From Rhizophagus sp. LPA8_4_AMF (taxonomy: Eukaryota; Glomeromycota; Glomeromycetes; Glomerales; Glomeraceae), in contig JADRCO010000701.1 in assembly GCA_021464525.1 (NCBI GenBank), positions 1 through 27,929 on the forward strand: 27,929 bases of DNA. The letters are read 5' to 3'. Shown here piece by piece: positions 1-11,000 of the stretch. Position numbers and translations under genes: made by a program. How positions within the stretch are numbered: the stretch's first letter is position 1; every line of letters begins with the position of its first letter. The notes below the pieces were generated by a model that saw only the letters and a program-made list of their open reading frames with translations, ran no database searches and was not told the DNA's origin.

Positions 1-95
1 CATTTTATTATATATAAAAAAAATCTGTACCTGAACTTTTCTTCGTAATAGCAAGATATTCGCTATATAAAAATTCGCTATAGAAGGGTGAACTG
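1..95. mobile_element. Possible right end of a pogo/Tigger-like DNA transposon
   Basis: Read on the minus strand from base 95 leftwards, the segment begins CAGTTCACCC and then carries two copies of a TATAGCGAAT motif (forward ATTCGCTATA near 58-67 and 73-82). This resembles the termini of pogo/Tigger elements, which start with CAGT and contain iterated TATAACGAA-like words. The dinucleotide TA follows at 96-97, as expected for a TA target site. The element body would lie left of the window, so no transposase can be seen. A chance resemblance remains possible. Confidence 0.4.
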
Positions 96-100
96 TACTA

Positions 101-120
101 AGCACGTGATGTCACGTGAT
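101..120 (+). promoter_or_regulatory. Two tandem CACGTGAT (E-box) sites
   Basis: The octamer CACGTGAT occurs twice 10 bases apart (103-110 and 113-120). CACGTG is the core bound by bHLH regulators in fungi. The pair lies 44 bases before the ATG of the 164-421 ORF, so it could be its promoter element. That role is inference only. Confidence 0.35.
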
Positions 121-163
121 AAACCAAAGGAGTTTTTAAATAAGTACCAAATTAAGCTCTAAT

Positions 164-421
164 ATGTACGCGATTACTCGCGAGAAAAGTTCAAAAGCCC
201 ATAAAAAGTTTTTAGAACAAGATAAAATAGACATTATTAAAGCGCGTGAATTAGGAACGAGCAAACACAGATATAAAGATCGAATCGACAAACTTACCAA
301 ATTTCAAGAGAAATTTCATAACAGAGTGAACAAAAGCCAATCAATTTTATGTGATGATGAAGTTGATCGCTCCATAAAAAAAGGAAATAAAAAGAATGGA
401 AAAACTTCCACTCGTTTATGA
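164..421 (+). CDS. Hypothetical 85-aa lysine-rich protein
   Basis: An open frame from ATG at 164 to TGA at 419-421 encodes 85 residues, about a quarter of them Lys or Arg. No signal peptide, membrane segment or recognisable domain is visible. The middle (residues 20-45) could form a basic amphipathic helix. Its base composition is less AT-rich than the surrounding DNA, and it sits beside a possible transposon end and a tandem E-box pair. I do not recognise the product. It could be a genuine small gene, a first exon, or a fragment of a decayed mobile-element gene. Confidence 0.3.
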   Translation: MYAITREKSSKAHKKFLEQDKIDIIKARELGTSKHRYKDRIDKLTKFQEKFHNRVNKSQSILCDDEVDRSIKKGNKKNGKTSTRL

Positions 422-1725
422 GTCATCTGATGCGGGTAGTTCCTTTTCGGCCGGATACCTTGGACGATACCAAACTATTAGACAAAGATTACATAAACGC
501 TCAAATAACTTTTTACTCATCGTTATTACCTTATAGTAAACCCTATGTTACATCATATACAACTAACACAATTTAGAATAGTGTAAACCATTTCATACCT
601 AACAGTATTTACGTATGGCAACTCCTTTGGGAACTGAAAGAAAAATACGAATCTGGATTTTTTTATTATTTAAATTATCTTCTTTTTATTCTAATTTTTA
701 AATCCCCTTCGTCACCTAACCTAGCGACTAAGTTTCTTTAGTGTTAGGATATTGTTAGGATCCTTAATCCTTTTTACACCTGACAATGTTATCAAATTAA
801 CCATTCAGTCTATATTTCAATATTCCATACCAGATAAAATTTACATATGGCATGTACTTAAAACCACATGAAAGTGCATTATTATGCATAATTTTTAAAT
901 TTTTCATGACGTAAGTCACGAAGGACGGGCCCGGTTTTTTTAGTCGGGCAACTTCAATTGAGTGTTAATTTAGAATTCTATATAGTTTTCTCTATTTCTC
1001 GATTTTCCATATATTTAACCAAGTTGATCTAACTTCATCAATAAAATAAAATAAATAAATTAAATAAATTAAAGTGCAAAAATCATTACATTTCAAATAA
1101 AGAGTAAGGTAATTTCTACTTTGCATCTTTCAGTGAGTATTGCCTGTCACTACTTCCAATTCCAATGAAAATTATTGGAAGCTTCATTCTAATTCACAGT
1201 TTGAATAAGGTCTCCATAGTATGGCGTCAATTCTCTATTTTAACAGTAACACAGGTTGACTTTTGTCCGAACTGAATGTTCCGTCTATATAATAGTAAGC
1301 ATTTGTTTTATAATATCATAAAATCTCCAATATTAATACCGAGATTGAAACGATCCTACTTTAGATACTTAGAACGACACTTTGCAATATTAGTAGAGCT
1401 TGGTATGTCTGCATAATTATCGTTTTCTGGCTTATTTACTTTTTTTCCGGTTTTTGAGTAATGCAAAAATAATCTAAACCTAATTGTTTAGTTTTGTCAC
1501 ACAACTCGCTGGGAACATTTTAAGTTTGAATCGAGTATCTGAAAAACAAACTCATAGCTTAACTTGCTTAGCATACATCATAAACAACCGACTTATCAAA
1601 CTGGTTTATTGATTTGAAATACTTATTATGAGTGATACAACAGCTGATTTTATGTTTTGGCGCGGGATAGAATTCTCGTATCAGTGAATTCTTTTTTGAC
1701 GGTTATTAAGTATTTTAAATAGAAA
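422..1725. other. Intergenic region, no gene seen
   Basis: No coding frame is convincing on either strand. The stretch holds short A/T runs and, at about 906-936, a CRE-like TGACGTAAGTCA followed by the GC palindrome CGGGCCCG and a T-run. An ATG at 1165 opens a short hydrophobic peptide but leads to a stop within about 35 codons. The last few hundred bases are presumably the promoter of the cysteine-rich gene that follows; no clear TATA box can be assigned. Confidence 0.6.
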
Positions 1726-3067
1726 ATGTGTAAGTAGCATCATCATTGAAATATTTAATTAAGACTTCATTTGTGTACACAGACTCTTGCAAACAATATA
1801 TAATCGTGTTCTTGCGGAATAATTATGGGAAAAATAAAAACAATCACTAATAAAAAAAAATTATTATAATATATTAGCTTGCCCTGAATGTTATTCAAGA
1901 CTTGATTGTTCTACATGTAAAAGATGTCTTTACCATTGTAATTGCGGATCTGCTGGGGTTTGTGGTAAATAATGATTCTAAATTTTTTTTGAAATTTGTA
2001 GACAATTTTTTTCTTTCTTTTATTTTTATTTTTATTTTTTTTTAAAAAAAATTATTTCATAGGGTATTCTACATGCATGTCAAATATTGATTGTTCACAG
2101 TGCAAAAGATGCCTTTACAATTGTAATTGCGGTTCCGCTGGTGTTTGTGGTAAATAGTGGCCCGTCATGCTTTTATTATTATTACTTTTCCTTTATAATT
2201 TTGTAAATTAATTTATTATTAGGTCACTCTACATGTTCATTAAATCTTGGTTGTTCACGATGCAAAAGATGTCTTTACCATTGTTATTGTGGTTCTCCTA
2301 GCGCTTGTGGTAAATAATATGTTATACTTTCTCTTTGCTGTCTATAATCAATTAAGCTTGCGTACCTTCTTTCGGCATGGGATCTAACTTTATCTAATTA
2401 TTATTAGGTTATTCTATATGTAAGACAGGTATTGGTTGTTCACAATGTAAAAATTGTCTCTACCATTGTGATTGCGGTTCTTCTGGCGTTTGTGGTATAA
2501 TATTTTTTACTTGCCTTTACCATTATTTAAATATAATATAAATTATTAAAAATTTTTTTTTTTATTAGCCCAACCTACATGTTTGTCATATATTGGTTGT
2601 TCGCAATGCAAAAAATGCTTATACCATTGTAATTGTGATTCGACTGATGTTTGCGGTAAAATTATTTTTACTTACCTTTGCTATTTTACAGTATATATTT
2701 TATAAATTAATAAAATTTTGTCTAATTATTATTAGGTCACTCTGAATGTATGACAATTGTTGATTGTTCACAATGCAAAAATTGTAACTACCATTGTGAT
2801 TGTGGTTCTGCTGATGTTTGTGGTAAATAATGAATGGTTCTAGTGATTATTACTTTTCTTTGCTTTTATATGTATTATTAATAAAATTTTAATTAATTAT
2901 TATCAGATCACTCTAAATGCAAGACAAGTGCTAGTTGTTCACAATGTAAAAATTGTCTTAAACATTGTAATTGTAATGCCAATGATGGCATTAGCAGTAA
3001 AAACCGTAAAAACCGTGCGAAGAATCGTGAAAAACGTGGTAGTAAGAATCACGGAAAAAGAAATTAA
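1726..3067 (+). CDS. Eight-exon, seven-module cysteine-rich (metallothionein-like) protein
   Basis: Coding exons are 1726-1729, 1878-1964, 2063-2149, 2223-2309, 2408-2494, 2569-2655, 2736-2822 and 2907-3067; they total 687 nt (228 aa plus stop). The six middle exons are each exactly 87 nt and phase 1. Every intron is GT...AG (mostly GTAAAT...TTAG; the first is GTAAGT). Each exon encodes one 29-residue module with spacing C-x5-C-x2-C-x2-C-x3-C-x-C-x5-C, usually with His before the fifth Cys; the first module has an extra C-x2-C. I count 49 Cys in 228 residues. The last exon lacks the final Cys and ends in a basic Asn/Lys/Arg tail of about 23 residues. No signal peptide is present if the ATG at 1726 is right; the start rests on a strong GTAAGT donor one base after it that keeps phase. 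CxC and CxxC density suggests cytosolic metal binding, which is inference. A missed upstream signal-peptide exon is the main alternative. Confidence 0.72.
1878..2977 (+). repeat. Tandem duplicated exon-intron units (seven modules)
   Basis: Seven copies of a coding unit separated by related AT-rich introns of 98, 73, 98, 74, 80 and 84 nt. Several introns share a TTACTTxxCTTT word after the donor and a TTATTATTAG-type acceptor, so whole exon-plus-intron units were duplicated rather than exons alone. The coding parts diverge mainly at non-Cys positions, while the CSQCK core and the YHCxC core are kept. Confidence 0.85.
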
Positions 3068-3102
3068 CAAAATTTTGGTAACTACATAAATTTTAATGAA
3101 CA

Positions 3103-3108
3103 AATAAA
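3103..3108 (+). terminator. AATAAA polyadenylation signal
   Basis: A canonical AATAAA hexamer begins 36 bases after the TAA stop of the cysteine-rich gene, at a suitable distance to be its 3' end signal. In DNA this AT-rich, chance occurrence cannot be excluded. Confidence 0.4.
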
Positions 3109-3528
3109 GAATAACGTATAAATTAAAAATTAAATTTTAAATATCGCGTATATTTAATACAGCACTTCAAACTTGATCATAAAATAGATAGCAACTGGAT
3201 TTTTAATAATTACTTGTAATTCAGCGATGGGATTAATCGAAAGTCAACAATTGAGTTCTTCAATGATTTTTTTTAAATAATATTCAAATAATTATCAATA
3301 TATCATCTAATAAATTTATTTTAAACTATTAATAACGTGTTAAAATTGTTAAAATGTTTTTTTATTTTTCTAAATCTTCAATATTAAACTTTTTATAAAT
3401 TATTTATATATGAATATTAGGAAATAGTAATTTGTCCCGAGTATAAAATTTGGATTCGGACTGGATAAAGTCTAATAGTCCATCTTTCCAATTAGTCCAT
3501 TATTCCATTGGTCCATAAAGGTTAGTTA

Positions 3529-3552
3529 AGGCCGCGGCCGCCGCGTATAAAA
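3529..3552 (+). promoter_or_regulatory. GC island joined to a TATA-like box
   Basis: An almost pure G/C run (3529-3546, containing the NotI palindrome GCGGCCGC) is followed directly by GTATAAAAAC. Such a patch is exceptional in this AT-rich DNA and looks like a core promoter or a transposon subterminal feature. No open frame of any length follows, so no gene can be assigned to it. Confidence 0.25.
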
Positions 3553-4006
3553 ACTCTCCTCTAGCTTACAATCAAATTTTTTTAAAAAAATTTAACGAAT
3601 GGAAATATCAAACATAAATATTCTAATTTAGAAAGAAGAACTTGTCCTAAACAATCATTTATCAAGGCATCACTTAAAATAATTTTAATTGAGCGAACTA
3701 ATAAAATTCTGTAATTTTCATTATATTAACAGAATTTATACTGAATTTACCTAGTAATTGTGCTCATTTGATATATTATAACGGATTTGTCGATTTTGAA
3801 TGAGGATAATAGTACAATTTATAGAGCATTTATTTACGAATATAACGAATTGAATCGTTTAAGAAATTTTTCTTTAACCTTTACTTCATCAGTTAATTAA
3901 ATTACAAATTATTATGGGTAATATTCATTTCAAAAACTATATACTGCTGTATACACAGTATGTATAATTTTTGGCTCTATTTCTTTTTTAGTATCTAAGA
4001 GTATCC

Positions 4007-4383
4007 GGACTTTTCGCCAAAATCCATCTCATCGAAACCCATTTTTCCGAAGGACATTTCGCTGAAGATATGGAATTTTTTAATTCACCATTTCTTTTTG
4101 GAAGACAAACGAATCATTTACTCAATGTAAGTCGCGTTTGATTTTTTTTTAAATCAAGGAAAATTAATTTTATTCGGTTTTAAGTTCAAAAAAAATAACA
4201 AATTCGTCGTATTTATCAATTTTCCGAAATATTTTTTATCTTCTTTGTATCGAATTGTTAATGATTAAAGAAATTATGTTAATATTTTCGGCGAGATGTC
4301 CTGGACGATTCGGGAAAAGGATTCGGCGAAATGTCTATTCGATGATGAAACGCCCATTTGGCGAAATTTCCCTTCGGCGAAAC
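4007..4383. repeat. Inverted degenerate repeat of TTCGCCGAA-type words
   Basis: The left arm (4007-4067) carries TTTTCGCCAA, TTTTTCCGAA and GGACATTTCGCTGAA. The right arm (4286-4383) carries the same words inverted: TTCGGCGAGATGTCC, ATTCGGCGAAATGTC, TTTGGCGAAATTTCC and CTTCGGCGAAAC. About 220 bases of AT-rich DNA separate the arms. The arrangement resembles a fold-back or MITE-type element whose ends are built of iterated words. No coding capacity is seen between the arms. Confidence 0.45.
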
Positions 4384-5071
4384 ATACCGTAACCTCTAAG
4401 AAGTAAACCTCTAGGAAGTACATTGTGCATGTCTCGCTAAAATTCCATAGTCCTAGAACCTTCATTATCTGTTAAGACTTAAGAATAACCTTAAAGTATC
4501 GTAGGATCACCTAAATATCTTCGATTGCTGTACGTCACGATAACAGTAGCAGTTATAAGTAGAGCAAGATGATAAGTAATAATTGTTACTACTAATGAAA
4601 TGTTACATCCTAAAAATATAGAAATATTTGTTAATAAGAAAACAAGCGAAGGATGGGTATTTCTTAGTATGGTGTACAAGTTAAAGATAATGAAGAAGTT
4701 GATGGAAGGAAAAAAATGAATAAAAATTTAATACACTTTAAATTACGTATATCGATCGTATTGAATTATAAGCAAATAAATTAGTTTATTAAATTTTTTG
4801 GGAATAAGATAGAAATGTCTGAATTTTTTTTTAAAAATAGGAAAAAAAAAATATATGATATAAAGTTAAAATTAGATAAGTACAATAACTTATAATACAC
4901 GTAACTAATAAAATATAAATACAAAATAAAGAGAACCCTATTAAATTTATTTCCAAATTAATCAAATCTATTATTATTATAATGTTTGAGAAAAAAAAAA
5001 AATAAAAATAAAAAATAATTTTTTTTCTATTAAAAATAAATAAACGACTAATTATTACTTTTTTTTTTACA

Positions 5072-8000
5072 TTAATAACATAAAGTTTCATCATCACTAA
5101 CGCTATTATTATTAGTATTATCAAGTTCAACATCTTCAAAATCAGATTCGCTATCTTCTTCTGTCATAACAAAATAATCTTTTTTACTATTATGTGAATT
5201 CCTATTTATTACACTTTTCATTATTCCAACTTTATCAATAATAGTATTCCTTTCACTTCTTTCTCCTAGTTGATCTTCTATATCATCTTTTGAAATACGC
5301 CATTTTTTAGGTGACCCATCTTTACCTTTCCTACTAAATACGACACTATTTAAATATAAATATATTCTATTCAATACACCTGAATGGAATAATCCATATT
5401 TTCCGTTATTTGTCCATAATCCTCTTCTTTCCATAAAATCTTCCAAGTCACATCGTTCCATTGGTTGATAGCATATGCTTGATCGATATAATGGTGAAAA
5501 ATCTTGTTCATATTTACGTAAATATGGAATTTGCTGTCCATTGTTTTTCCATAAATCTTCCCAGAATAAGTACCACCATTGATGTACTCTTGATGTATGA
5601 ACCGCTCTCATACGTTCATATAAATAAATCATTGTCGGATATTCACGTTCCGGTATCGATTGAACAAGCTGATTCTTTTCTGTGGTTATTAATAAGGATG
5701 GAAGTGTTTCCAAAGATATTGATGGGTTATTAAATACATTAATATGAAATCCGTATGTTAGTGTTGTTTCCTTTGATCTTGATTCATTCTGACAATCCTG
5801 GCGGTATTCATCCATAGTCTTCTGTATTTGAACAAGACCCAATCCAACCAATTCACGATTATCTCCGAATAGTTTTTCAAGTTGATGTGTCAACTTAAAG
5901 TCATCGGTTATACCAATAACATCATGTCCAACAACTTGAGGGCATTTATTTCCCTTATATGTGGAGTCTGTATATGTAATTGTAACTTTAAATCCGGGAT
6001 TCATATTATGTTCACGCCAAAGTGATCCTTGTTTCCTTTGAATAGACAAAACACCTCGATGATTATGAACCTAAATTAAAAAAAAAAAAAAAATTATGAA
6101 TATTTCTCAAATTAAACGATAATAAAAGAGTTTTTTTTTTTTAAAAAAAAATTATTTATATACCTTATCCGAATCTGTATAACAAGGTCCAATAATATTC
6201 TCTCCCTCCAAAGCTCTGATCTTTTGTCTAATCAATCTTTTTCGTTGAATTACTTCGTCTTCATTTTGTTGTAAATATCTTTGAATTTCCCATTCTTGTT
6301 TCAATATTACGATATTATCATTTTCATCATAACAAATTACAATACAAAATGGGAAAGGTATAACAGAAGCTTTTCCGAAATATGTTCCCTTATTTTTAAC
6401 ATTTGGGTATTCTTCAGCATAATACATATCAACTCCAACATAATTATTCAAGATTTTTGATCTTATACTAGACATTGATGATGATAAAGGTTTCAAAGAT
6501 AAAACATAACTTTGTGAACCTACTTTTGATAATATTTTACTATTTTCAATATGTCTTTCTCCTACGCTTCCGCTAAAATTTAATAAATACGGAACTTCAC
6601 TTTCTTCATTAAATGATAAAGTTTTTCCCGTTGAAGATGCTGGCGGTTTAAAATTATCATTAGTTAAAAGTAATTTTGTCCAAGTATCTTGCCATATCCT
6701 TTCTTTTATGAATTTATCAAAATCTAAACCTGATGATGAAATGTCAAATGAAAATTCTAATTCCTTTTTTCCAAAATTTCTTCCACCACCAACTACACTT
6801 CTGGTTCCATAAGCGTTACCACTTCCCGCATATCTCATATTAAAATTATTTATCTCTTTACATAGATACCAAATGATTATTGTTAAAACTGCAATGTTAA
6901 TTACTAATAATCCAATACCATACCCCTTAATAGGTCCTGCTTGTAATACAATAAGCAATCCGACAAAACTTGTTATCAAATATGCAAATCTAGACCAATA
7001 TTCAGCAATATTGAAATTTGAATAAACGAATGGCTCGCTCTTCCAATGTGGTATGAAAAATAAAACAAATAATACAATTTTTAATGCTTGCGCTATGGTG
7101 GAAATTCGCTGACGCGTCGTTAATCTGAATAAACAATTATCCTTGGAAAAAACGACTATCAAGAAAATAAGGAGGAATTTCATTGTCATTATGAATGATT
7201 TATAAGTACTCCAATTATCAATATAACCTAAAATAAAGAAAAGTAGAATAAAGGTGATTAATTAAGAACTTATTATTATAAATAAATAAACTACTATCGA
7301 AAAAAATCGTACCATCATATATAAATTTGTGAGGATTTTTATTATTATCATCCTCATCCTTATCATTTCTGGCAAAACCAAATCTATTCATATACTTATT
7401 CACTATTTTCCTTAATTTAATTGGGAACCAAAAGGAAATTAAAGCCAAATTCAATATCCCCAAAGCAATGATAAAAGGCGAAAGATTCGTATCATTCTTA
7501 TTCATACTTGTAACATAACAGAAATCTTTTGGAGAACGTAAAGCACCATTTCCTACATCAATCATTGAATCAAAATCTGGGAAATCAACATCGGGAAGGT
7601 AAGGATTCTTCACTGGCCAAAAACTATCAGACCAAACCAATGCATCCAATGATAATTTTGTTAACGGAACATATAATGTTGTGAGAATAAATACTATTAT
7701 GTGACTTTGAAGTAAAGAAAAGCGAGAGGATGGTTCAAGATTCTAAGAAAAAAAAAAGAGGTAAATAAATGAAATGATTTATGATTTATAATTAACAGGA
7801 GAAATTTAATAAAATTTACCTCAACGTCTGTAACTTTCTTCCAATTTGCAATTTTCCTGAACATGAACAAGCAAACAAATCCAATAACACAAAATATCAA
7901 AAGGAACACAGCTCCAAACCCAAATACTTGATCCATATTAAAACTCAGGAAATTAGGTACTGATCTTAACAATATATAAATACGATCATTACCAAGCATT

Positions 8001-11000
8001 CCTGGTGTTACAAAAGACAAAGCTAATGCTGTGAACTGTATAAAATCTCTTATTATTTCCAACTTCAAAAATCTTCGTTCATACAATATCGAGGTAGATT
8101 CTTGACATTCTTCTGAAGAAGGAGGCAAAGACCTAGCGATTCCCCTCTCAGAAGGTCCATCATTTTTATTTTCGTCTTTTCCTTTCACTTGACTTGTAGA
8201 TGGAGTATTATTAGGATAATTATCCGTGGATTGACTAATAAGAGGGAACAAATTTTCAGGATTTTTAAAAGATTTTCCTTGTGCCAAGAAATTTTCATAT
8301 TCCTCGGAAGTCATAACCTCTTTTGGATTCGAGAATTCTGTTTTTGGAAATGATCGGATATATTCATCAAGATGTGGTAAATATACCCAAGGAGTTCCAG
8401 GTAAGAAAAGTTCATTTTTTTCAAATCCATCAAATGGATTTATGATAAATCTTGAAGAACAAGCAGGATCAAGTGATTCGGTCATATTGGCAACAGAAAT
8501 ATCCAAAGTATTCGTGTTCTCTTTATCATCATTCATTATAGGACTGAAATCTTTTACAGTCATATTATTCTGTTTATCCTTGAGAATAAATGCGAGGGAA
8601 AGTGTGTACCTTTGAGGATGCGTCTCCGAGTAAGGATATGTTTGTACTTTTACAGGTTTATATTTATGTTGTGTATGACGACGTCTTTGTTTATATTTTG
8701 CAACTGAATCTAAACTTTGCACAGATCTATACTTTTTTTGTTTACGTGGTTCATCATCTGAACTAATCATGTTCCCAGAACTATCTATTATATTCACGAC
8801 AGGTTTAATTGCCATCGGATCACTTTCTTCATCAATTCTAGTTGAAGATCTTGAATGCGTCACTTGCATTTCAATAGCAATAGCTTGTGGATATAAAACG
8901 GTCTCCGATAAATATTTCTTTCTCTTATCTGATAATCCTGATGGTTCAGATGGTTCTTCAGTATCTACAAATGGATTATAATTTTGATCCACATTTTCCA
9001 CATATGTAGCATCATTATCTTCCTTAACGTTATCTAAATATGAAGAAAATGGATTGAAATCTAATTTCAAATTTGCTGATGAAGAATTAGGTGATTCAGC
9101 AAAAAATTTCCAGGAATCGGTATCTTGTGATAAGAATGAAAAAATATATGAATTAGCAGTTAGATCCGAAGAATTTGCTCCAGATGATCTTGGTGCAGAT
9201 TCTTGAAATTGAGTTGCAGATTGAGGAAAAAATTCCGGAACCGTTAAAAATGATGCCGAAGACTTTTTGAACCATAAATCAGAAGATTTTCTTCCATTTT
9301 TAGACAATGTATAGTTGTAGTCATTATTGTTGATATTATTACTTTCGATTTCATTCGTTATAGAAGCAATTTGTTGACTTAAAGAATTTAAAGAATTATC
9401 TGGTTCAGGTTTCAAAATTGGTGAAATGGGTCTATTTAGATTTTCCGGAAATGGTTTCCAAAGAGGAGAAACAGTATTACTTCCAGTTGCAACAGCTGGA
9501 TTCCAGAAAGGTGAAATTGGAGTGATTTCAGGTAATAATTCTAACGCAAAATTTGAATGTACAAATTCTGGAGAATTTGGCATTGAACCAATAGGTGTGG
9601 AATCTAGATTTGGAGACTGTGCAAGTGGTGATGAAGTATAATCAGATAAGATATCCTCCGTGGTTACCTGATCAGTTGGTGATGAAAGTGAAACTTGTGG
9701 CAATGACTCTGTAAATGTTTTTGGTGATGATATTGTGGATCTTTTTTGTGAATCATCTTTGGGAGAAATTGGGGATTTTGGTTCTGGAGTAGGTACTTTG
9801 GTAGGAACGACGGGTTTTTGTTCCAAAATCGATGTCGTTTCCTTAGGGGATTTTGGTTCTGGAGTAGGTAATTTGGTAGGAATGACGGATTTTTGTTCCA
9901 AAATCGATGTCGTTTCCTTAGGGGATTTTGGTTCTGGAGTAGATACTTTGGTAGAAACGATGGATTTTTGTTCCAAAATCGATGTCGTTCTCTTAGGTGA
10001 TATAGGACCTGATTTTGATTCGGAAACAGATTGTTTTTTGTTTGATAATGAAGTTGATTTGTTAATGAATGGATTTTGTTCAACCTGTCTCGAAATTGAT
10101 GAATTTTCTCCTCCTGTATTAACATTTTGTTTTAAAGGTGAGCTTGGTACGTTTTCAAAAAATTCAATATCAAACTCAGAAGTTGGTCTAATTTGTGGTA
10201 AATTTTCGATATGACGTTTAGTTAATTGAATATTAGATGATTCGAATTTTGGAGATTTTATTTCTGATTTTGGTTTTGATTCAATTTTAGGTTTTTGAAC
10301 ATTAGTTGAATTTGATTTTGTATTTGACTTTAATTTCAATTTGATTGTAGGAGAAACAATTGATTTGATCGTAGAAGAAATAGGAGACGTTATTTTCTTT
10401 GGTTCCTCAACGGCTTGTTCCTCTTTTGGACTAGAAGGTGATATTATAGTTTCAGATTCATCATTAAATAATTGAACTTCTTTAACTGAATTTGTGGAAG
10501 TTGTTGGTGATGGAATTACAATCGGATCAGGAATATTTGATCTTCGTTTCATTGAAGGTGGTTTGATAGGACTATATGAAGATTCCGTCAATGATAAAGA
10601 TTCATTAGAAGTTGTTGTTATTGATAAATCAAGTGGATTAATATCTCTTTGATTTAATTTTGATATCAACGTATCTGAAATAGCATCAGATAATGGTTGC
10701 GAGATTGATAAAGGTTCAATTGCTTGATTTCGTTTTACCGGAGACATTGGTTTTGCTGACGTTGATTCAGGAAATGTAGTTTGACCTTTTTTCATCGAAG
10801 TCAACGTTGTTGGAGAAGTTGGAGGTGAAACAACTTTTTCAAATTTAGATACCATATCTGACACATTTTTTACAAGTGGTAAAGAATCGCGTTGAACCAA
10901 TTGAGTCGCAGCCTTTGCTCTACTTGTAGGATCACGTAGTTGAACAGTTATATTATTTTCATCTGGAGGATTAATTGGAGAACTAAAAGAAGATGATGAT

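Larger units (their letters stand above)
3109..5071. other. Intergenic region with a GC spike and a degenerate repeat
   Basis: No gene is visible. Open frames on the minus strand at 4274-4465, 4491-4679 and 4831-5139 have low-complexity or repeat-derived translations and no domain. Notable items are the GC island at 3529-3546, the inverted repeat at 4007-4383, and a short direct repeat ACCTCTA(A/G)GAAGTA at about 4393-4421. Bases 4980-5070 are A/T homopolymer runs downstream of the large minus-strand gene, probably its 3' UTR. Confidence 0.6.

Noticed and set aside
124..630. Inverted CCAAAGGAGTT (124-134) and AACTCCTTTGG (620-630) as ends of a small element enclosing the 85-aa ORF
   Set aside because: Only 11 bp match, the similarity does not extend and no target-site duplication is seen; likely chance.
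1165..1270. ATG at 1165 with a short hydrophobic start as a signal-peptide exon for the Cys-rich gene
   Set aside because: No good donor in the right phase follows, and the ATG at 1726 gives an exact phase-1 join with a strong GTAAGT donor.
4831..5139. 102-aa minus-strand frame overlapping the end of the large gene
   Set aside because: Composed of Ile/Phe/Asn low complexity from A/T runs in the 3' UTR; overlaps the true C-terminus in another frame.
8769..9641. Plus-strand frames of about 70 aa at 8769-8981 and 9426-9641, and at 5461-5733
   Set aside because: They lie antisense to well-supported exons of the large minus-strand gene and show no domain.
9664..10214. Long open frames on both strands over the repeat part of the large gene (9664-10125 minus, 9735-10214 plus)
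   Set aside because: They are shadows of the triplicated 75-bp coding repeat in other frames; the true frame continues through the entire 3.1-kb exon.
10900..10902. TTG codon at 10900 as a start of the large gene's second exon
   Set aside because: The frame extends upstream in a sensible sequence to a TTTTAG acceptor at 10983 and joins in phase to the exon that begins with ATG at 11436.
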